Assembly: GCA_013398055.1 (NCBI GenBank)
Contig: VZRS01001524.1
Location: forward strand, 265,766 to 329,765
Reading direction: 5' to 3'
Source of the DNA: Ifrita kowaldi
Taxonomy: Eukaryota; Chordata; Aves; Passeriformes; Cinclosomatidae
DNA length: 64,000 bases
Shown here: piece by piece, positions 13,301-27,208 of the stretch
How positions within the stretch are numbered: position 1 is the first letter of the stretch
Layout of the letters: every line of letters begins with the position of its first letter
Translations under genes and position numbers: made by a program
The notes under the pieces: model-generated
The model's input: only the letters and a program-made list of their open reading frames with translations
Told to the model about the DNA's origin: nothing
Databases searched by the model: none

Positions 13301-16300
13301 CAATCTCAACAAAATGTCATTTCTGCTACAGTGCCTCCACTGTGGCTCTAGTTATACCATGTATTAGCTGAGTCCTAAGTGATCCCCCTCCTCCAGACAC
13401 CTCTCTGTCTCAGCTCAAGAGCTATTCAAGGCACATCCTTTCTCAAATGTCTAGACAGTTCATAGCACCTTCTAAAGACAACACAAATTAATAGAAAGAC
13501 ACTGGATCGCTTCAAACCACCAAACAAAATGTTCCTAATTAATAGCACAAGAGATAACTATGAATTTCCCCCTTCTTTTTGTATTTTCACTGGCAAAATC
13601 CATATTACTAAATATTTATGTGAAGCCTTGCCCGGAAACTCCATCAGAAACCAATCCTGTGTGTGTTCAGTGCTGTACAGAGTGTTTTGAAGACATGGTG
13701 TGAAACTCTGAACTCATTGAACATTGAATTGTTAAAATTCCTAACTTTTTTCTGAAACTCCCATATAAGCTTTTTTTAAAAAAAAAAAAACAAAAGAGGG
13801 ATCCAAAAAGAGACACTTTCCATCCATTCCTAGATTTGCAAAGAAGCTCATAAAATACACAACAACATTCTACCTCAGTCAAAGTCTTCTGCATCTCAGG
13901 CAGGTCTGTGACCAGTTTGGTCAAACAATACCAAAAGAAAAGGAAACCAGAATCATTAAATGGACTTGGGCATTTTTAGGTCACCTAGTCCACTTAAGAA
14001 GCAGCTGCTACTGCTTTGCCCATGTTATTTTAAAAACATATTAAGAGACAGCACATTAAACCAAGCAGACAGCAGCACAAGAGTATGGGAAAATAAGTCA
14101 ATGTGGTCCAACACATTCCTCACTCCCAGTGAAGGGCTCATTCGATCACTGAGCTGCTGCACAGCCAGCATTTTCATTGTGCAATGAATAGCTAGGCCAG
14201 ACCTTCTGGGCATGTGTGTCAGCAATGGTCCTCTCAGCAAGGCTCAGCTTCAGCAGCTGTTTGTCAGAGGAAGCTCATCTTCCAGACTCATGTCTGGGCC
14301 CCCTTGGCACACACTCCTCCAAATTATACATGACCGACTTGTGAGGAATACAACAGTTTGGTCATAGGTGAAAATTATAGACTAAAGCTATTCTGAAAAT
14401 CTTAAAACAAAACCTACACATTCATCTTTAAAAAGGATCTAAGGACAACTGGGCTGTGAACCACGGAGTTGTTCTGTCCTATTTGCTAGAATGCCTTTTT
14501 CCATTCACAGGCACAACGTCCATCAACCTTCGCTGGCACTGCTGAGCCAGCTGTCTCTGTAGGGTCTCGTGCTGGTCACCACTGCCTGCACATTCTGCGC
14601 ACAGCTCCTTTAAGGTTTCCAGCAGCAGCAAGGTTAAGGCGGCTGCAGAGGCTTCTGTCCCCAGAGATCAGAGTTTCATGGAAGGCTGAGTATCACCACA
14701 GAAACCAAGTACAAAAACAGTCTACGGGCTCCTGCCCCGTTACTCTGGTAAAGCAATTTGTACTATGTGAAAGGCAAGGACACAAATGCTGAAAACTGAT
14801 CAAAGTAAATGCTGCTGTTAAAGTACCATTTTGTTTTGCTGACTTCAAGGCATCAAATCGCAGGCTCTGTGTTTTGTTCTAAAAAGATGAAAGTTAAGTG
14901 CCAAGGATTTGTAAGGTTGAATTAACTATTCCGGCAAGAAGACCTTTAGATAAATTCATAGCACGTTTTCCAAAACAGCCATTACAAATCTTTGCTAATA
15001 AGCCAGGACAAAATATGCAGTGTTGTATTGAATTACGCTGCCTAGGCTTGGACAGCTGTTCTCTTAAAAAGAAGAAAAAAAAAGAATTTTAACTCTCAGA
15101 TCACATAAGCACATTTTTGACTTACAAGTGATGCAGTAAAGATGGATTTATGACATCTTAACTCATGATTCTGCTGCAATGATTAAACTAACTCATTCAA
15201 AGCAGGCAAAATTTAGAGCTGAAATCTGAAAATTTGTACCTATCTCTGCCCTAAGTGTTATCACTCTTTTTCTTAATACAATATTTATAGGACATAATTT
15301 GTTCTGGTATTGCGAGTCAAAGAAATTAATATGAAGAAACTTATTTTTACAGTTCACTTGTGTCTATCAATATAGGAGATTTGGAATTTCTACTGAAATT
15401 CACTTGAAAAAATATAATGTTGGTACACTGGCCATAATAGTATTCAGTCAAGGTTTAATCTATTAATCCACCTCAAGTGGTGGGATCTGGTACTGCACCA
15501 TTTTTCAGAGGTGTTTATCAATTACTTTGGGAAGGATACTTATCTTTTTAAAATAAAAGTAAAGAAAAAGTGTATTCTTTAGACATGGACTGTGAATTCA
15601 AAATGGAATACTGTTTTTTCCTCCCCCTCGTATTTTTGCTATGCTTACTGAATATCGTGTTACAGCTTTGATACCAAGCCAGTTATCATAGATCACAATG
15701 CCCAGCTTTCCAGAGCCAACAGTTTCTGAGAGAGAGTTTACTGATTTTTCCAAGAAACTCTTAAGTATGTACACATGGTGTTACTGCTTGAACATAACTT
15801 TGCTCAAAGGGTTACATATTTGCTCTCTTAAATCAAATGAGTGTATAAGCACATTCCTAAAAGCACACAAGATCCTACTGCTTCCCTTCTGGGAAGGTTC
15901 TCCAGTGCAGACTCTTTGTACAGACAGAGCAAGCACCAGTTTTTGAAAACTCATCCCAGCAATCAGACAGATGATCTTCAAAACAGTACCAAAGAAACCA
16001 CTAACACCAGGGAAACTGCAACGGCAGTAAAAGCAAGTATTGTACCCACACACAGTTACTTCTTCTCCCACAGAACCCAGTGCTGGCCACCTTGGCAGCC
16101 CTTGCCAGGGACACACCACACCACCTTGTCTCTGCCAGACCAGCACTCATGGGTGCTGCTGGGGCAGGGACCTGCCCCTCTGGGAGAGAGCAGGGAGGGG
16201 CTGGGATGCATGAGGCACAAGGGAAGGAAAGACCTTTTGTTACTTTCAGGATAAGGCACGACTCAATCCTTAGGGAATGGATCTGAATCCCTGGTAGCAT

Positions 16301-16948
16301 CTACCCAGGTGCATGGGGGACTGAAGTTTATTTCCAAGGCTCATGCAACACTCTAATCCTAAAATCAACCCTTTGCTTATTTTACCCTAAATACGTGATT
16401 GCAAATAGATTGGCATTGCCTGGACCTTCTCGCCCACACAGTACTGAGAGAATCAGATTGACAAAACAGCAGTTATAGCTCAGTTTTAAAAACCATGGGA
16501 AAGATTCACCCCTGGCATAATTCCACTGAAGCTACTGGCATTAAACCAGAGGCTGATGTGGTCCCATACATTACTTCATAAAAAAAGAGAATACTATTGC
16601 ACAATCTCTTGACTGTTACAATCTACCACCCAGACTGGAAAACTAGGCTCCATAAAAAAGAAGCAAGAGAAGAGAAAACTTGATAAGGACTGCCCAACTA
16701 TGACCTATGGCCCACTGCACTCTCTTAAGAATTACTCTCAAAAACCCTTGACCAAAAGGTGTTTGAAAACTCCTTTTCCCTCCACCCCTATTTGTCCTGC
16801 AATAGGGGCTAAAGGTCAGGGTGTGCTGTGCTAGACACAAAGAGCTTAAAAATCAAGTCCTGCAGCACACGAACATGCCAACATCCGCTAACAAACTATT
16901 TTGAATTATACATGATGTTCCCATTATTAATGATTCAGAGGAAAAATC

Positions 16949-17346
16949 AGAGAATCACAGAACAAGCTGAGTTGGAAGGGACCCTCAATGATTATCGAGT
17001 CCAACTCCTGGCCCTGCACAGCACCATCCCCAGGAGTCACACCATGTGTCTGAGAGCATTGTCCAAATGTTTCTTAACCTCTGTCATACTTAGGGCTGTG
17101 ACCACTTCCCAGTGGAGCCTGTTCCAGGGCCCAACCATCCTCTGGATGAAAACCTTTTCCTCATAACCAGCCTAAACCTCCCCTGACACAATTTCAGGCC
17201 ATTATCTTGGGTCCTGTCACTGGTCACCACAGAGAAGAGACCAGAGCCTGCCCATCTCTTCCACTCATGAAGAAGCTGTACCATGTGATGAGGTCTCCTC
17301 TCAATCTTCTCTTCTCTAGGCTGAATAGAACAAGTGACCTCAGGCA
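16949..17346 (-). mobile_element. CR1 LINE fragment, 3' portion, minus orientation
   Basis: This is a 5'-truncated CR1 non-LTR retrotransposon. On the plus strand it starts with the reverse complement of the CR1 3' end (AGAATCACAGAAC, then GTTGGAAGGGACCCTC), followed by CCAACTCCTGGCCCTGCACA and the typical stretch around CCTGTTCCAGGGCCCAACCA. It ends near CTTCTCTAGGCTGAATAGAA, where similarity fades. That layout, about 400 bp with an intact 3' end and a ragged 5' end, is what CR1 copies in bird genomes look like. It has no intact reverse transcriptase and looks inactive. It sits in the same orientation as TGFBR3. The subfamily cannot be assigned by eye. Confidence 0.93.
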
Positions 17347-20300
17347 ACAAATGGCAGCTGCAAAACGTGTTCAAGGCAAGAACCAAACAAAGCTCCCTTC
17401 ACCTTCAATAGGGATGAAGCATCACCCTGGAGTATAGCACCTGTTCCATGCAGAGCAACACATTGTTTTTAATGAAGATCTAAGGCTTATCATCAGAACC
17501 AGACAGAAAACTGACCTGCACTTACAGTGTCTTGGGAGCTGTATCCAACAGTCGGATGAGAGGGAGCCCTTTAGAACAAAAGCCTAAGGGCTTCAGCATA
17601 TTCAAAAATTATCTTTAGTTCTCCCTCCAGTCTAAGCTCTGGTACATTTCTTACCCTAATATTAAATGACCAAGCTGAGGGTCAGTGTAATAGGATGGAA
17701 TTGCAGCACATTGAGATCTCCTCATGTGGATTCAGCTGCTTCACACAACAGACTAGAAAAGAGCAAATTACATGTAAAATTTAGTACTATAACATTATCA
17801 AAGACACCATGTGCAATGAGTACAGTGGTATGCTGTATGACACTAAACATACTGCTCTGTTCCTGCCTGTGTCTGGTTCATAACTGGTGGGTTACTGCAC
17901 CAGTGATACTTTCTCCTCAAAAGTGTAAGAGTAGGCAACCATGCTGGTAAGGTTTAACTGGAAATGCAGTGCCTGCTCAGAAAGCACCACAACTCACACA
18001 GCATCAGAAAATTCTGACACAAGAAGACATTACAAAATAGTGCTTCTAATGTCATGAAAATGTTGGATTATTTCTGCCCACAGCTTAGTCACATAATTTA
18101 TTTTCAGACAAAACCACAGCCAATTAATTTCTGGCGTTCCTAAGTTGTTATTCTAAGCTGGAGCTGCCAAATGCTAATCATTTATGCAAATACCTAGGTA
18201 ATAAAAACTATTCCTGATAGAGATAACTTGGCAAATAGGCAGAACAGTTATTGAAGTCCTATTTGCAATAGAAAGGGGTATTACTTTCACAGTACAAGAA
18301 CAGTAAGAGTAAGAAAACTTGAGGGTTTGTGTAAGGACAGAACACAAAGGGCAAACTCTGTATTACCACAAGTCATACTGAGACAGTTCTGTGACAATCA
18401 TATTGAAAGTACAACCCAAAGGGCTTACTGATAAATTTTTTGTAGATATCATACATACACTGCCTATGTTAGCTTCATTTACCTGAATTACACAAAATCC
18501 AGCTTTCCCTGTGCAATTATTACAATTTTCACTGAACGTATTCTGCATTACATAGCTTTGAGAACCAGAATTCTCCTGAAAAAGAAGATTTTTCAAAAAA
18601 ATTCTGTCTGCAGCAAAGAAAGCAGTCTCTGCACAAGCAACTCTGCTCAGCTCTGCCAACCCAATTCAACCTTCACATGATAATCCCTACTTTGGTCACC
18701 TGCAGAGCAAGGGCTGCCCACAGTGACCAGCCCCATGGTTTGGTCAATGGAAAACTCATGCCCACCAGCACAAAGCTGGGACCACTTCATCCATTCTGTC
18801 TGTGACCTGAGCTAGATGCTCAGGCTCCCAAAGATTAAGTGACACCATTTGTGCCCTTCTGCAGATCAGCCAGGCTTCCCAGCATTTGAGTCCTGAAAAC
18901 ACAATGCTTCGCTCAGCTTTGCATAAATCAGTAGCTGTCAATACCATTCACATGGCATGTAATGAATCCTGAGGGGACAGTCTTCCTTTTATACATTTTG
19001 TGGGAAAATTCCTGGTTGGCTTTAGATCTGTTTAAGGGCAGAGGATCTGTCCCTGTACACCACAAGCACAGCACCTCCCCTACTGCTGTTAGCAGCCTAT
19101 TCAAAAAAATGGTATCATCACACTAAGTTTTACTTCAACACTTAAGGTAGAAGACTCATGCAGAAATGAAACTAATTTTCTATTCCATCCTTATGTGTAC
19201 ATATATTGCAGATCTAAGTTTTTTCTTCAGTGCATCGCCTGGGCTGTGAATTTTAATTTGCCTTCCCTTTTCCCACTCTTCCCTTCTCCAACTAAACTTC
19301 TCCTAAACTATTACCAGGTAGTTGTGTAACAGGGTACCCAATGCCCTGAAAAGAAAAAATGGGTGTGAAGGGGATTAACTATGTTAGAGGATATATGAGT
19401 ACATACTAAAAAGCAGCTCATGTCCCAAAGGAAATGCTTCTTAAACTGAGAGATAAAAGATGTACAACAAATTTCTGCCAGGACCATTTACCTTAAATGC
19501 ATCCAGGCCCTTCTGAACAAATCTACACAGGATATTCCAGGTATACCCAAGTTTCTACTGCCTGTATTTTCAGCAAGGTAGATAGGTGCTAGCCACCCAG
19601 CCACAAATGACAGGGCTGCACTAATGTATCACTACAGTATTGATACATCTTGCCTCTCACCATGTCTTGTTAATCAAGGCTTGGTACTAGCACTAATACT
19701 GAATACTATGTGTATTCAGAGACAGTATTAGCATATCTCAACTGCACCAGGTCTGAGGGTAGAGTTGACACAGCAGGTTCATAGTTCATCTCAAATGCAA
19801 AACACCATGCAGATGTAACAGAGAACACAGTGTCTAAAGAACATCATGGCAAAACTGGAATCTGAACACAGAATTTCCAAATCTCAGGGTAAATCCTTAA
19901 TGGTTTAACATCATACTTTCCACTGTTTCACAAGCTGCAGGTGGGGAAGGGGAGGAGGCTGAGATAATAGGGCTTCAGAAAGCAAGTAAATACTACAAAC
20001 AAACATGACAAAGAGGACAGAAAGACTGCAGGACGAAGGGTTATGCCATTTGAAAGCCTCCACACACAAAGGAATTTGGTCCTCAGGGTTTGCAGCTAGA
20101 CCACACAGAGATCCAGATGACTGGAAAAAAGAGACATTGTTCTACAGGTGTCTTTTAAAGGGCACTGTCACATAGGAAAGTGTAAAATGCAGCATTCACA
20201 TCTTTATTGGACATGCAAAATTAAATTCTTGCTTTCCAAGCCAGAGTAAGGAACAGCATGTGTGCATGACTCATAAAAAACAGAAAACCTAGCAGCAGCT

Positions 20301-20891
20301 CCAGATTTAGGAAACAGTTTTGTTTACTTTATTGTCAGTAACTCACCAGCCAAGTAAGAGTGGGTGCAAATATGTGTCTGTACTACATTTGCTCACAAAT
20401 AATATTAGAGATTAAATACAAAGGAAACTGCTTTCAGAAGATTAAAAGTAATTGTTACCAATATATTGTCTCTCTACTCCCCAGGGAGGGGTCTTCAATC
20501 TTCCCAATTCTTTTCTTATTTTCAGACTTAAAAATAATCACAACTTCTAATCTCTGTACAAACAAAGGGGTATTTGGGGAATATTTCAAATAATGATTTC
20601 ATGACACTAACTACACAGAAAAAAAGAACACTAAAATCCCTAAGGAGCCAGATTTTCTATTTAATCAGGCCCAGCCTTATAAGTAAGACTACTCATATCT
20701 CTATATAATTGCAGAATCAATACCATAAAATATGACAAAAACCTCCAGAAGACATTTGTGATGCTATCAAATATTTTCTTGCACAATGGTGCTATTTTAT
20801 GCGCTTCATACCTGCACTGTCTTGCTGATTCTTGCTTGAAAAGAGATTTACTGAAGAAAATTCTGGGTTGCTTTCCAGGTAAGCAAGAAAG

Positions 20892-20975
20892 AACCAACTG
20901 CTGCTCCTTGCATTCAGTATTTTTCCATGTAGCAACCAACTGCTGCTCCTTGCATTCAGTATTTTTCCATGTAGC
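20892..20975 (+). repeat. Perfect tandem duplication, 2 x 42 bp
   Basis: Two identical 42-base copies lie head to tail at 20892-20933 and 20934-20975. Each starts AACCAACTGCTGCTCCTTGC and ends TTTTTCCATGTAGC. No mismatch between copies suggests a recent slippage or duplication event. The unit is a multiple of three, so the plus-strand frame that crosses it stays open. Assembly error is an alternative explanation. Confidence 0.95.
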
Positions 20976-23900
20976 TTCCAGGTGCATTTTCAGTGTTCAA
21001 TTTACTTCATTGCAAGTATCACTTGAAACCCAGTTAGTGGAGGAAAGAAGGCATGTTCCAATGGCCTACTCTGAAGAGACATCTACAAAGGAAGTGCCAC
21101 TGTACTTCTCTGCAAAACCAATGTCATACAGAGCCACCTTTCCCAAGAGGCCTCGAAGCCCCACGTACATACTCACATGCAGTAGCACACTGCATCCATG
21201 CAGAAGATATGAACACTGTGCTTCCCTGAGAGATGATGGAAGAGTGAGCCAGACTTCAAACAGTCTTCAGGGTAAGAAAATGTTGGTTATCTCCAGAATG
21301 GTGACAGTTCTTAATACTTATCCCTCACTGATGGCATTTGAGTCATCAACAAATACTACCTCTCATCTAGAAACTCTAACTACTGCCATCACCATGTTTA
21401 TTACATATGGCACGATCTCCAGTCATAATAAAAATATTTCTTTATTATAAATTGCCACAGCAATTGTTAAAGAGACAGTATCAGCTATGAATTACCTATA
21501 TGTTCTTCAAACTTTTTCAAGCAATTTAATTTTCAGATACTTGTACCTCATGGTGGTGCTATTTTCGCATCTTCTCCCTTAAATAACAAGTTTATAACAA
21601 GTATAAATACTCTGCTTATGTTTCACAGGGAAAATAAGAGACTCTTCTAGAGAAACACAAAGTTGAGTGTAATCGAAAAGCAAGAGCATAAAAACACCCA
21701 ACCAATTAAAACATTTGTTGTTTCCCTATCTTGCCACAGCACGGTTTTACTTTATCAGCTGATACAAGAGCATGGCTGTCAGGCATGGCAAGGTCCTCAC
21801 AAATTATGTTGGAAATTTTGCCCTGTGCTGGGAGCTGAAGAAGAACGACTTCATTAATTCCAGCTTTTGGTTCAAACAGACACTCTAGAGAACAACATAA
21901 ACATGACCACCCACGACAAATGTTGCTCCAATATCTCACACACACATGCATGCGCCCAAAGCTAGACTGGAACCTGACCATGGGGTTTGTGACATAAATG
22001 GACTCCTGGAAATATCATTACTTCCTTAATTATCTCTTCTTGGGGAAAGTAATTACAGACAAAGCAGTAATTTATAAATACTCTAAGACATATCAGAGAG
22101 AAGCTTTGAGGGAACTGGAGACCACAAACACAAACCATGGTTATGATCAAAAATCAACACACATTTGCCTGAAAGAAACATGTGAGCACAGATGCACAGT
22201 GTGCTTACACACACGTGCCATAGAGAGACAGGAAGAGTCCATCTAGTAAACAGCAGTAGCAGACCTCTTGCTCTCTACAGCCCTGCAAGAGCACATCAGT
22301 ACCTGCAGGCACTTGCATCAGAGGAAAACAAGAGTCCAGTTTACAGCTTCCAAGACGACGTTTTAAGCAGCAGTCAGCAAAACCAAAAACTGTGAGCAGT
22401 CAGAAAACTCATACTGGCGTTTTTCCTTCTGAACCCGTTAGCGTTCTGTGGTAGGCCTTGGCATGGCTTCAGACACCGCTTCACACAGCTCTCTGAACTG
22501 AGGACAGGGCTCACTTTCTGCACACAGCAAACAGTCCCATTGCTAAAAACGGAAAATACCGAGGGTTTGCACTGCACTTTCCAAGTCATGAGATGTCACT
22601 GCTGCCTCTTTAAGGGCAGACACGCATCAAGTCACGCTCCCGCAGGACACCCGGCTCTGTACAAACATGCTCCTCTGGCCAACACAGGACTTCCTCTGGC
22701 AGTTCTGGTGGGCAGAACTTGAAATGACTGCCAAATCCAATGACCTGCAAATCCTGAGCTGGTTAAAAACAGCACGCAAAGACTGCAGTCCAGACAAACA
22801 AGATGAAAAAGGCACATTGAAAAGGTGGTATTTTATGCAAGCACAGAGGCCTCAAAGTGATAACAAAGACAAGAGGGGGAAGAGCATTGTGACTGTTTTC
22901 AAAAAACAAGCAAACTCCATTTCTTAAAGATATGGCAATGCCATGTTCATCAGTCCAGGCAATTAAGACATGAATGTCATTTTAGTGTATCGGCAGCATG
23001 GGAGTTGCAGCTTTCAGCAGACATGGAGTTATCTAAGACAGACACTTGAATGATCATGATTTCTGTGGAGCATGCTGCCACTATCTTTAAGGCTTTATAA
23101 GGTCTATCATGTGCTTCCTTTCTGATTCAGTCCAGTACTCCAGCTGGGCTCTTGGGCATGGCTGTGTGTAAAGGGAGTAACAGCAGCCTGTGAAACCACA
23201 CTGATGAGCCAGTGGAGCTACCACAAGCTGTGGGCAAGCTTTTGAAATTACCCAGGATCAGAGATGCATGTGATGAGGAACTCCTGCTTTCTAAGCAACA
23301 AATACAGGGTGTTCCTGGAGTACATTGCCGCAGTGTCACTCACAACTTGACTCTGAGACCTAACTGGCACAGAGCACTGGTGGAAGCAGTAATTCATCTG
23401 GACTTCCCATTCTCGATCTTATGTGGTGGATCTTCTTATGTGGATCTTCATCCCTCACAACACACCATGCAAGACCACAATAAAAAGCAGTAGTCAACCT
23501 CAAATTTGACAGAGAGGCTTGCAGGAGGCCAAACTCATTTTCCACTGTCATTCTGTATGCCTGCTAATGTTGCCTCTGCATAACTTCATGAACCACACAT
23601 CATCAAGGAACAAGAAGTAATGGGTGAAGTGATTGAGTAGACCTGGATGGTCTCAGCATAACAGGAGAGCTGGCCAGCTGAAGAGACTGAAGGTTCAAAA
23701 CCCCTGTACATACTTGCACTGAAACCTGCATGTCTGCTGCATTAGCTAGAGATCCACTACTGCTGCCAAGCTAAGGTGGTCGGAAAGTGAAGAGGCAAGA
23801 AAAGGAAAATACCCTCACAATGCTGAGATTTGGTCTGTACCTTGGCAGAGGCACAGTGCTTTGTTTTATCCCTCAAAGCCGCTTCTTCTAAAGCAGCAAC

Positions 23901-26715
23901 TATTTTTCTTCAAAGCAAAGGCCTTTGACCTACCAGAAGTACTAAATATACCCACGTGCAGCATTGTATACCTATTCAAACAAATGAATAGGTAACAAAA
24001 TCCTCACTAACTCCAGCTGCCAAATAACAAACCTTGAATTCCCTTCTTGCCTGCTGTTGGCACATGACCTCCAGGCCCCCTCTGACCATGGCTCTGGTGC
24101 TGCAGGTCAGCATGTTTAAAATACACCCAGAAAGTGGCCCCTTTATCTGAGCTGAATCTCAAGGCTGTTCCCGGATCTCTGGATGCCTGAGCATGAAACA
24201 AAACATTTTTCCCTGACATAGCCTTGGGTAAGGCTGTCATAGTATTAAATTTCTGAAAACAATTAAAACGAATACACTGGGAAATACAGTAAATGTGTAG
24301 CATAACAGGCCAAACAAACTAGGTTTTCACCACCTTCATCACCCAGATCTTCATAGTCCTAAAAATCAAAAACACTGTGACACAGAAAAACTATCCTGAA
24401 TTCAGGATCAGCCTATTAAAATTAGCCTACACCAGGAGCTAACAGCCATTTTAATATCAGGTTTACTCTCAAAGGAAATTTTTTGAAGTTATTATTAAAT
24501 GTTTGCCAAGTAGCACTGATTAAACAGCGGGGAAAAAGGTCTTTCGAATTATTACAGCCTCAGTGGCGTTACTCAAAATTATAAAAATAAAGTCAAGTCC
24601 TTAGTTTTCCTGTCTTCATTTCATATAACACATGTTAAACATCTGTATCAGGCATAACATCTTAAAGTTTTTGAGGATGAGGATGTCAATGACAACAATA
24701 GTGAATCCATTGCCAGGAACTCTGATTCCATGTATTCATATGTATTCAATCCTAAGTATTCACATGAGATTAATTTTATACGTCCCTCCTCTCTCCCCTT
24801 AACTATTTCAATTGTGACTGCGTGCTCGAAGCAGCTCAGGGAAATTCAACGAACAGGCATAACAAAAGAATTTTCTGTTAATTTAGGACTTGATAATATA
24901 CTTAAAGAGGGGCTTCCATCTTAAAATAATTTTTATGCTCTTCTATACACATTTTTCTGGTGCAAATCTCTAGAGTTTTGCCTCTGCAAACAATAATTCT
25001 TCCTCAGAACAAACAGCTCCATGAGGAAGCAACTATCTCCTTTCTAAAAACTGAGAAAATGAAGCAGTGAAGATACCCAAAGCCAAAGAGAAAGTTATTG
25101 TAAGAGTTCAGTAGTTCCTGGCATTCAGCTGAGACCCGGATCAGTACAGAAATGCACACACGCACTCACTTCCCCAGGAATATTTGATCAAATAAAACAA
25201 ACAAAAAAGGCTTGCATTTTTCATGCCAAGTTCAATATAAACACTTGAGGCTATTACATGCACCCGTATTCTATTTCCTATGATAAAGCATGGCCAAATA
25301 TGAATTGTGATAAAAGACATTTCTAAGAAATACTTGAAAAAGATTGGAACTTCAGGGGTTTTTACTTGAAGAAAGAAGACATTCCCAGCCTCAACATACA
25401 AGATTTCACCCCAGTGGGATTAATGAAGTAAAATACAAACAAATTCCTTGAAGATCATAGATGCGATTACAGCATTTCATGATATGACCTGATATTTACC
25501 AGATTTCTGCCTTAACACAAAAGTGGTAAACTACTGATTCAGTTTTGCAAAGACTGCTCAGAATACATAAACCTATACATTTCCAGTCTGTCTTTTGTCT
25601 ACTTTTTTTCCAGTCTACAGGGAAGGAAAAGCATCCAAATCTTACTAACCCTTACTGAAATGCCTCCTGTGTCACAGGAGGAACATATACCCCTGCCATG
25701 CCCTCCCCCCACATCAGCCACCCCTCCTGTGTTTAAATTTGCGAATGCTTGTTGTCTGTATATTCTACGCAAGTGTCAGAGTGAGTTAAATTAATGCATA
25801 CACATATGTTGCATATTTATGAGAACTATGATAACTGCACAAGTATGTTTAATGCATAAACCCTCCAAGGAATTTGCTAGGAGAAGTTTGCACTCCTCCC
25901 AGCAAGTAAGGAATGTGTAATTTAGCAGCATTCTAGCATGGTGCAGGTTAAAAACAAAACAACCCAACCTCCTCCACCAAAGCAAGCCTTCCCTTAAAGA
26001 TTTTCAGATCTTGCATTCCACATTATCAGAACTTCAGCCAACCTCTGAACAAATACATCATTTATTTTAAACATGCTTTCGATGTTGCTAAATCTAAGTA
26101 ATGTGCTGTCAAACAAAGCCACTTGTTTTATTCTGGAGTCTACTGGAAATACTGTATGACAAACAGATCTCTACCTTTGCTATCAGCATTTGCAGGCAAC
26201 AGGAAATACCTCAGCTGGTAAATCAAGCTCACGTAACCTAAGGTGATGGGTACATTCTACTTTTAGACAAAGGGCCACTTGGAGTTGGTTTCTACAATAA
26301 TGGAAAAGATAACGCTTGCTCTGCTTTGTTCTCCGAGTCTGATCCTATAAGTAAAATTGGATCTTTCCAAGTTGTTTACACTCTTTTGCTCAACACTGTT
26401 GCCAGCAAACATTGCTCCAGCTTCCTGTGCATTTTTAGAGCAGCCATCTCCAAGGGCCGTGACTGGAAATTGCTCAGGAAATGGGAGAAGGAGGCTCAAG
26501 GTTCCAAATGCTGAAATCTATTCAGTGCCCTACACTTCAGTATACCCCCAACAGACAAGACAGCTTACGGCATACTGCTTTCTTAACATAAGCACATCAG
26601 ATGAGGCACAAGCAGCCTCTTTCTGCTAGACAGCAAGTATTTTTACTCAAAGTCAAGTATTTAATTCTGTCATTCTGTCAAGCTGATCAGGCAGTAGGGG
26701 CACAGCCTGCATCCT

Positions 26716-26805
26716 CGTGCCTTGCTCACGTTGTGCGTGCACACAACCGCGCGAAGCGCCGCGTTACGCAAGCAGCGCCAGCGGCACCGGCAGCGGGCCA
26801 GAGGG
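26716..26805. promoter_or_regulatory. CpG-dense intronic patch, candidate regulatory element
   Basis: I count 14 CpG dinucleotides between 26701 and 26800, against very few per hundred bases in the surrounding intron, so this is a sharp local exception. Immediately beside it are an octamer ATGCAAAT at 26818-26825 (POU-factor type) and TGAGTCA at 26833-26839 (AP-1 type). It lies about 1.7 kb downstream of the second coding exon in gene direction. This could be an unmethylated intronic enhancer or minor promoter. No TATA box or initiator was evident, and it is too short to be a classic CpG island. The composition is observed; the function is inferred. Confidence 0.35.
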
Positions 26806-27111
26806 AAATTTGGGCTTATGCAAATGTGCGCTTGAGTCATTCTGGTCTCTCGGGAGGTACAAGCTCCAGCTGCAGCCTGCTTCAGCCCATCCCTGGGCAC
26901 CCTTTAGTAACCAAGGCGTTGCAAGTTCCCCTGGTACCACGTTCCGACAGCGTTCTGCCCGCTTTCGATAAAACTTGTCATTGTGAGATCTACTCATACC
27001 AAATTTGCCAGTGACTTAGTAATGGATTTAAAGTTTCCTGAGTGATGAGAGAAGCACTGACAAGTCCGTAGCAGAATCACATACAGCTATTTAGCTCTCA
27101 TCAGAAACCAT

Positions 27112-27208
27112 GCTAAAAAACCCCAAAGCAAGCAAACAAACCTCCAAACACACCCCCTCCCACCCCAAGCAAACAACCCACAAACCCCACAAAAGAACAA
27201 AAAGCCTT
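27112..27208. repeat. A/C-rich low-complexity tract
   Basis: A nearly G-free stretch of A and C with CAAA and CCCC units (for example AAGCAAGCAAACAAACCTCC and CACCCCCTCCCACCCC). It is simple-sequence DNA inside the intron. Confidence 0.85.

Noticed and set aside
15841..16300. Overlapping ORFs of 137, 121 and 99 codons on both strands
   Set aside because: Several frames are open at once, which is the pattern of a locally stop-poor segment, with no recognisable protein.
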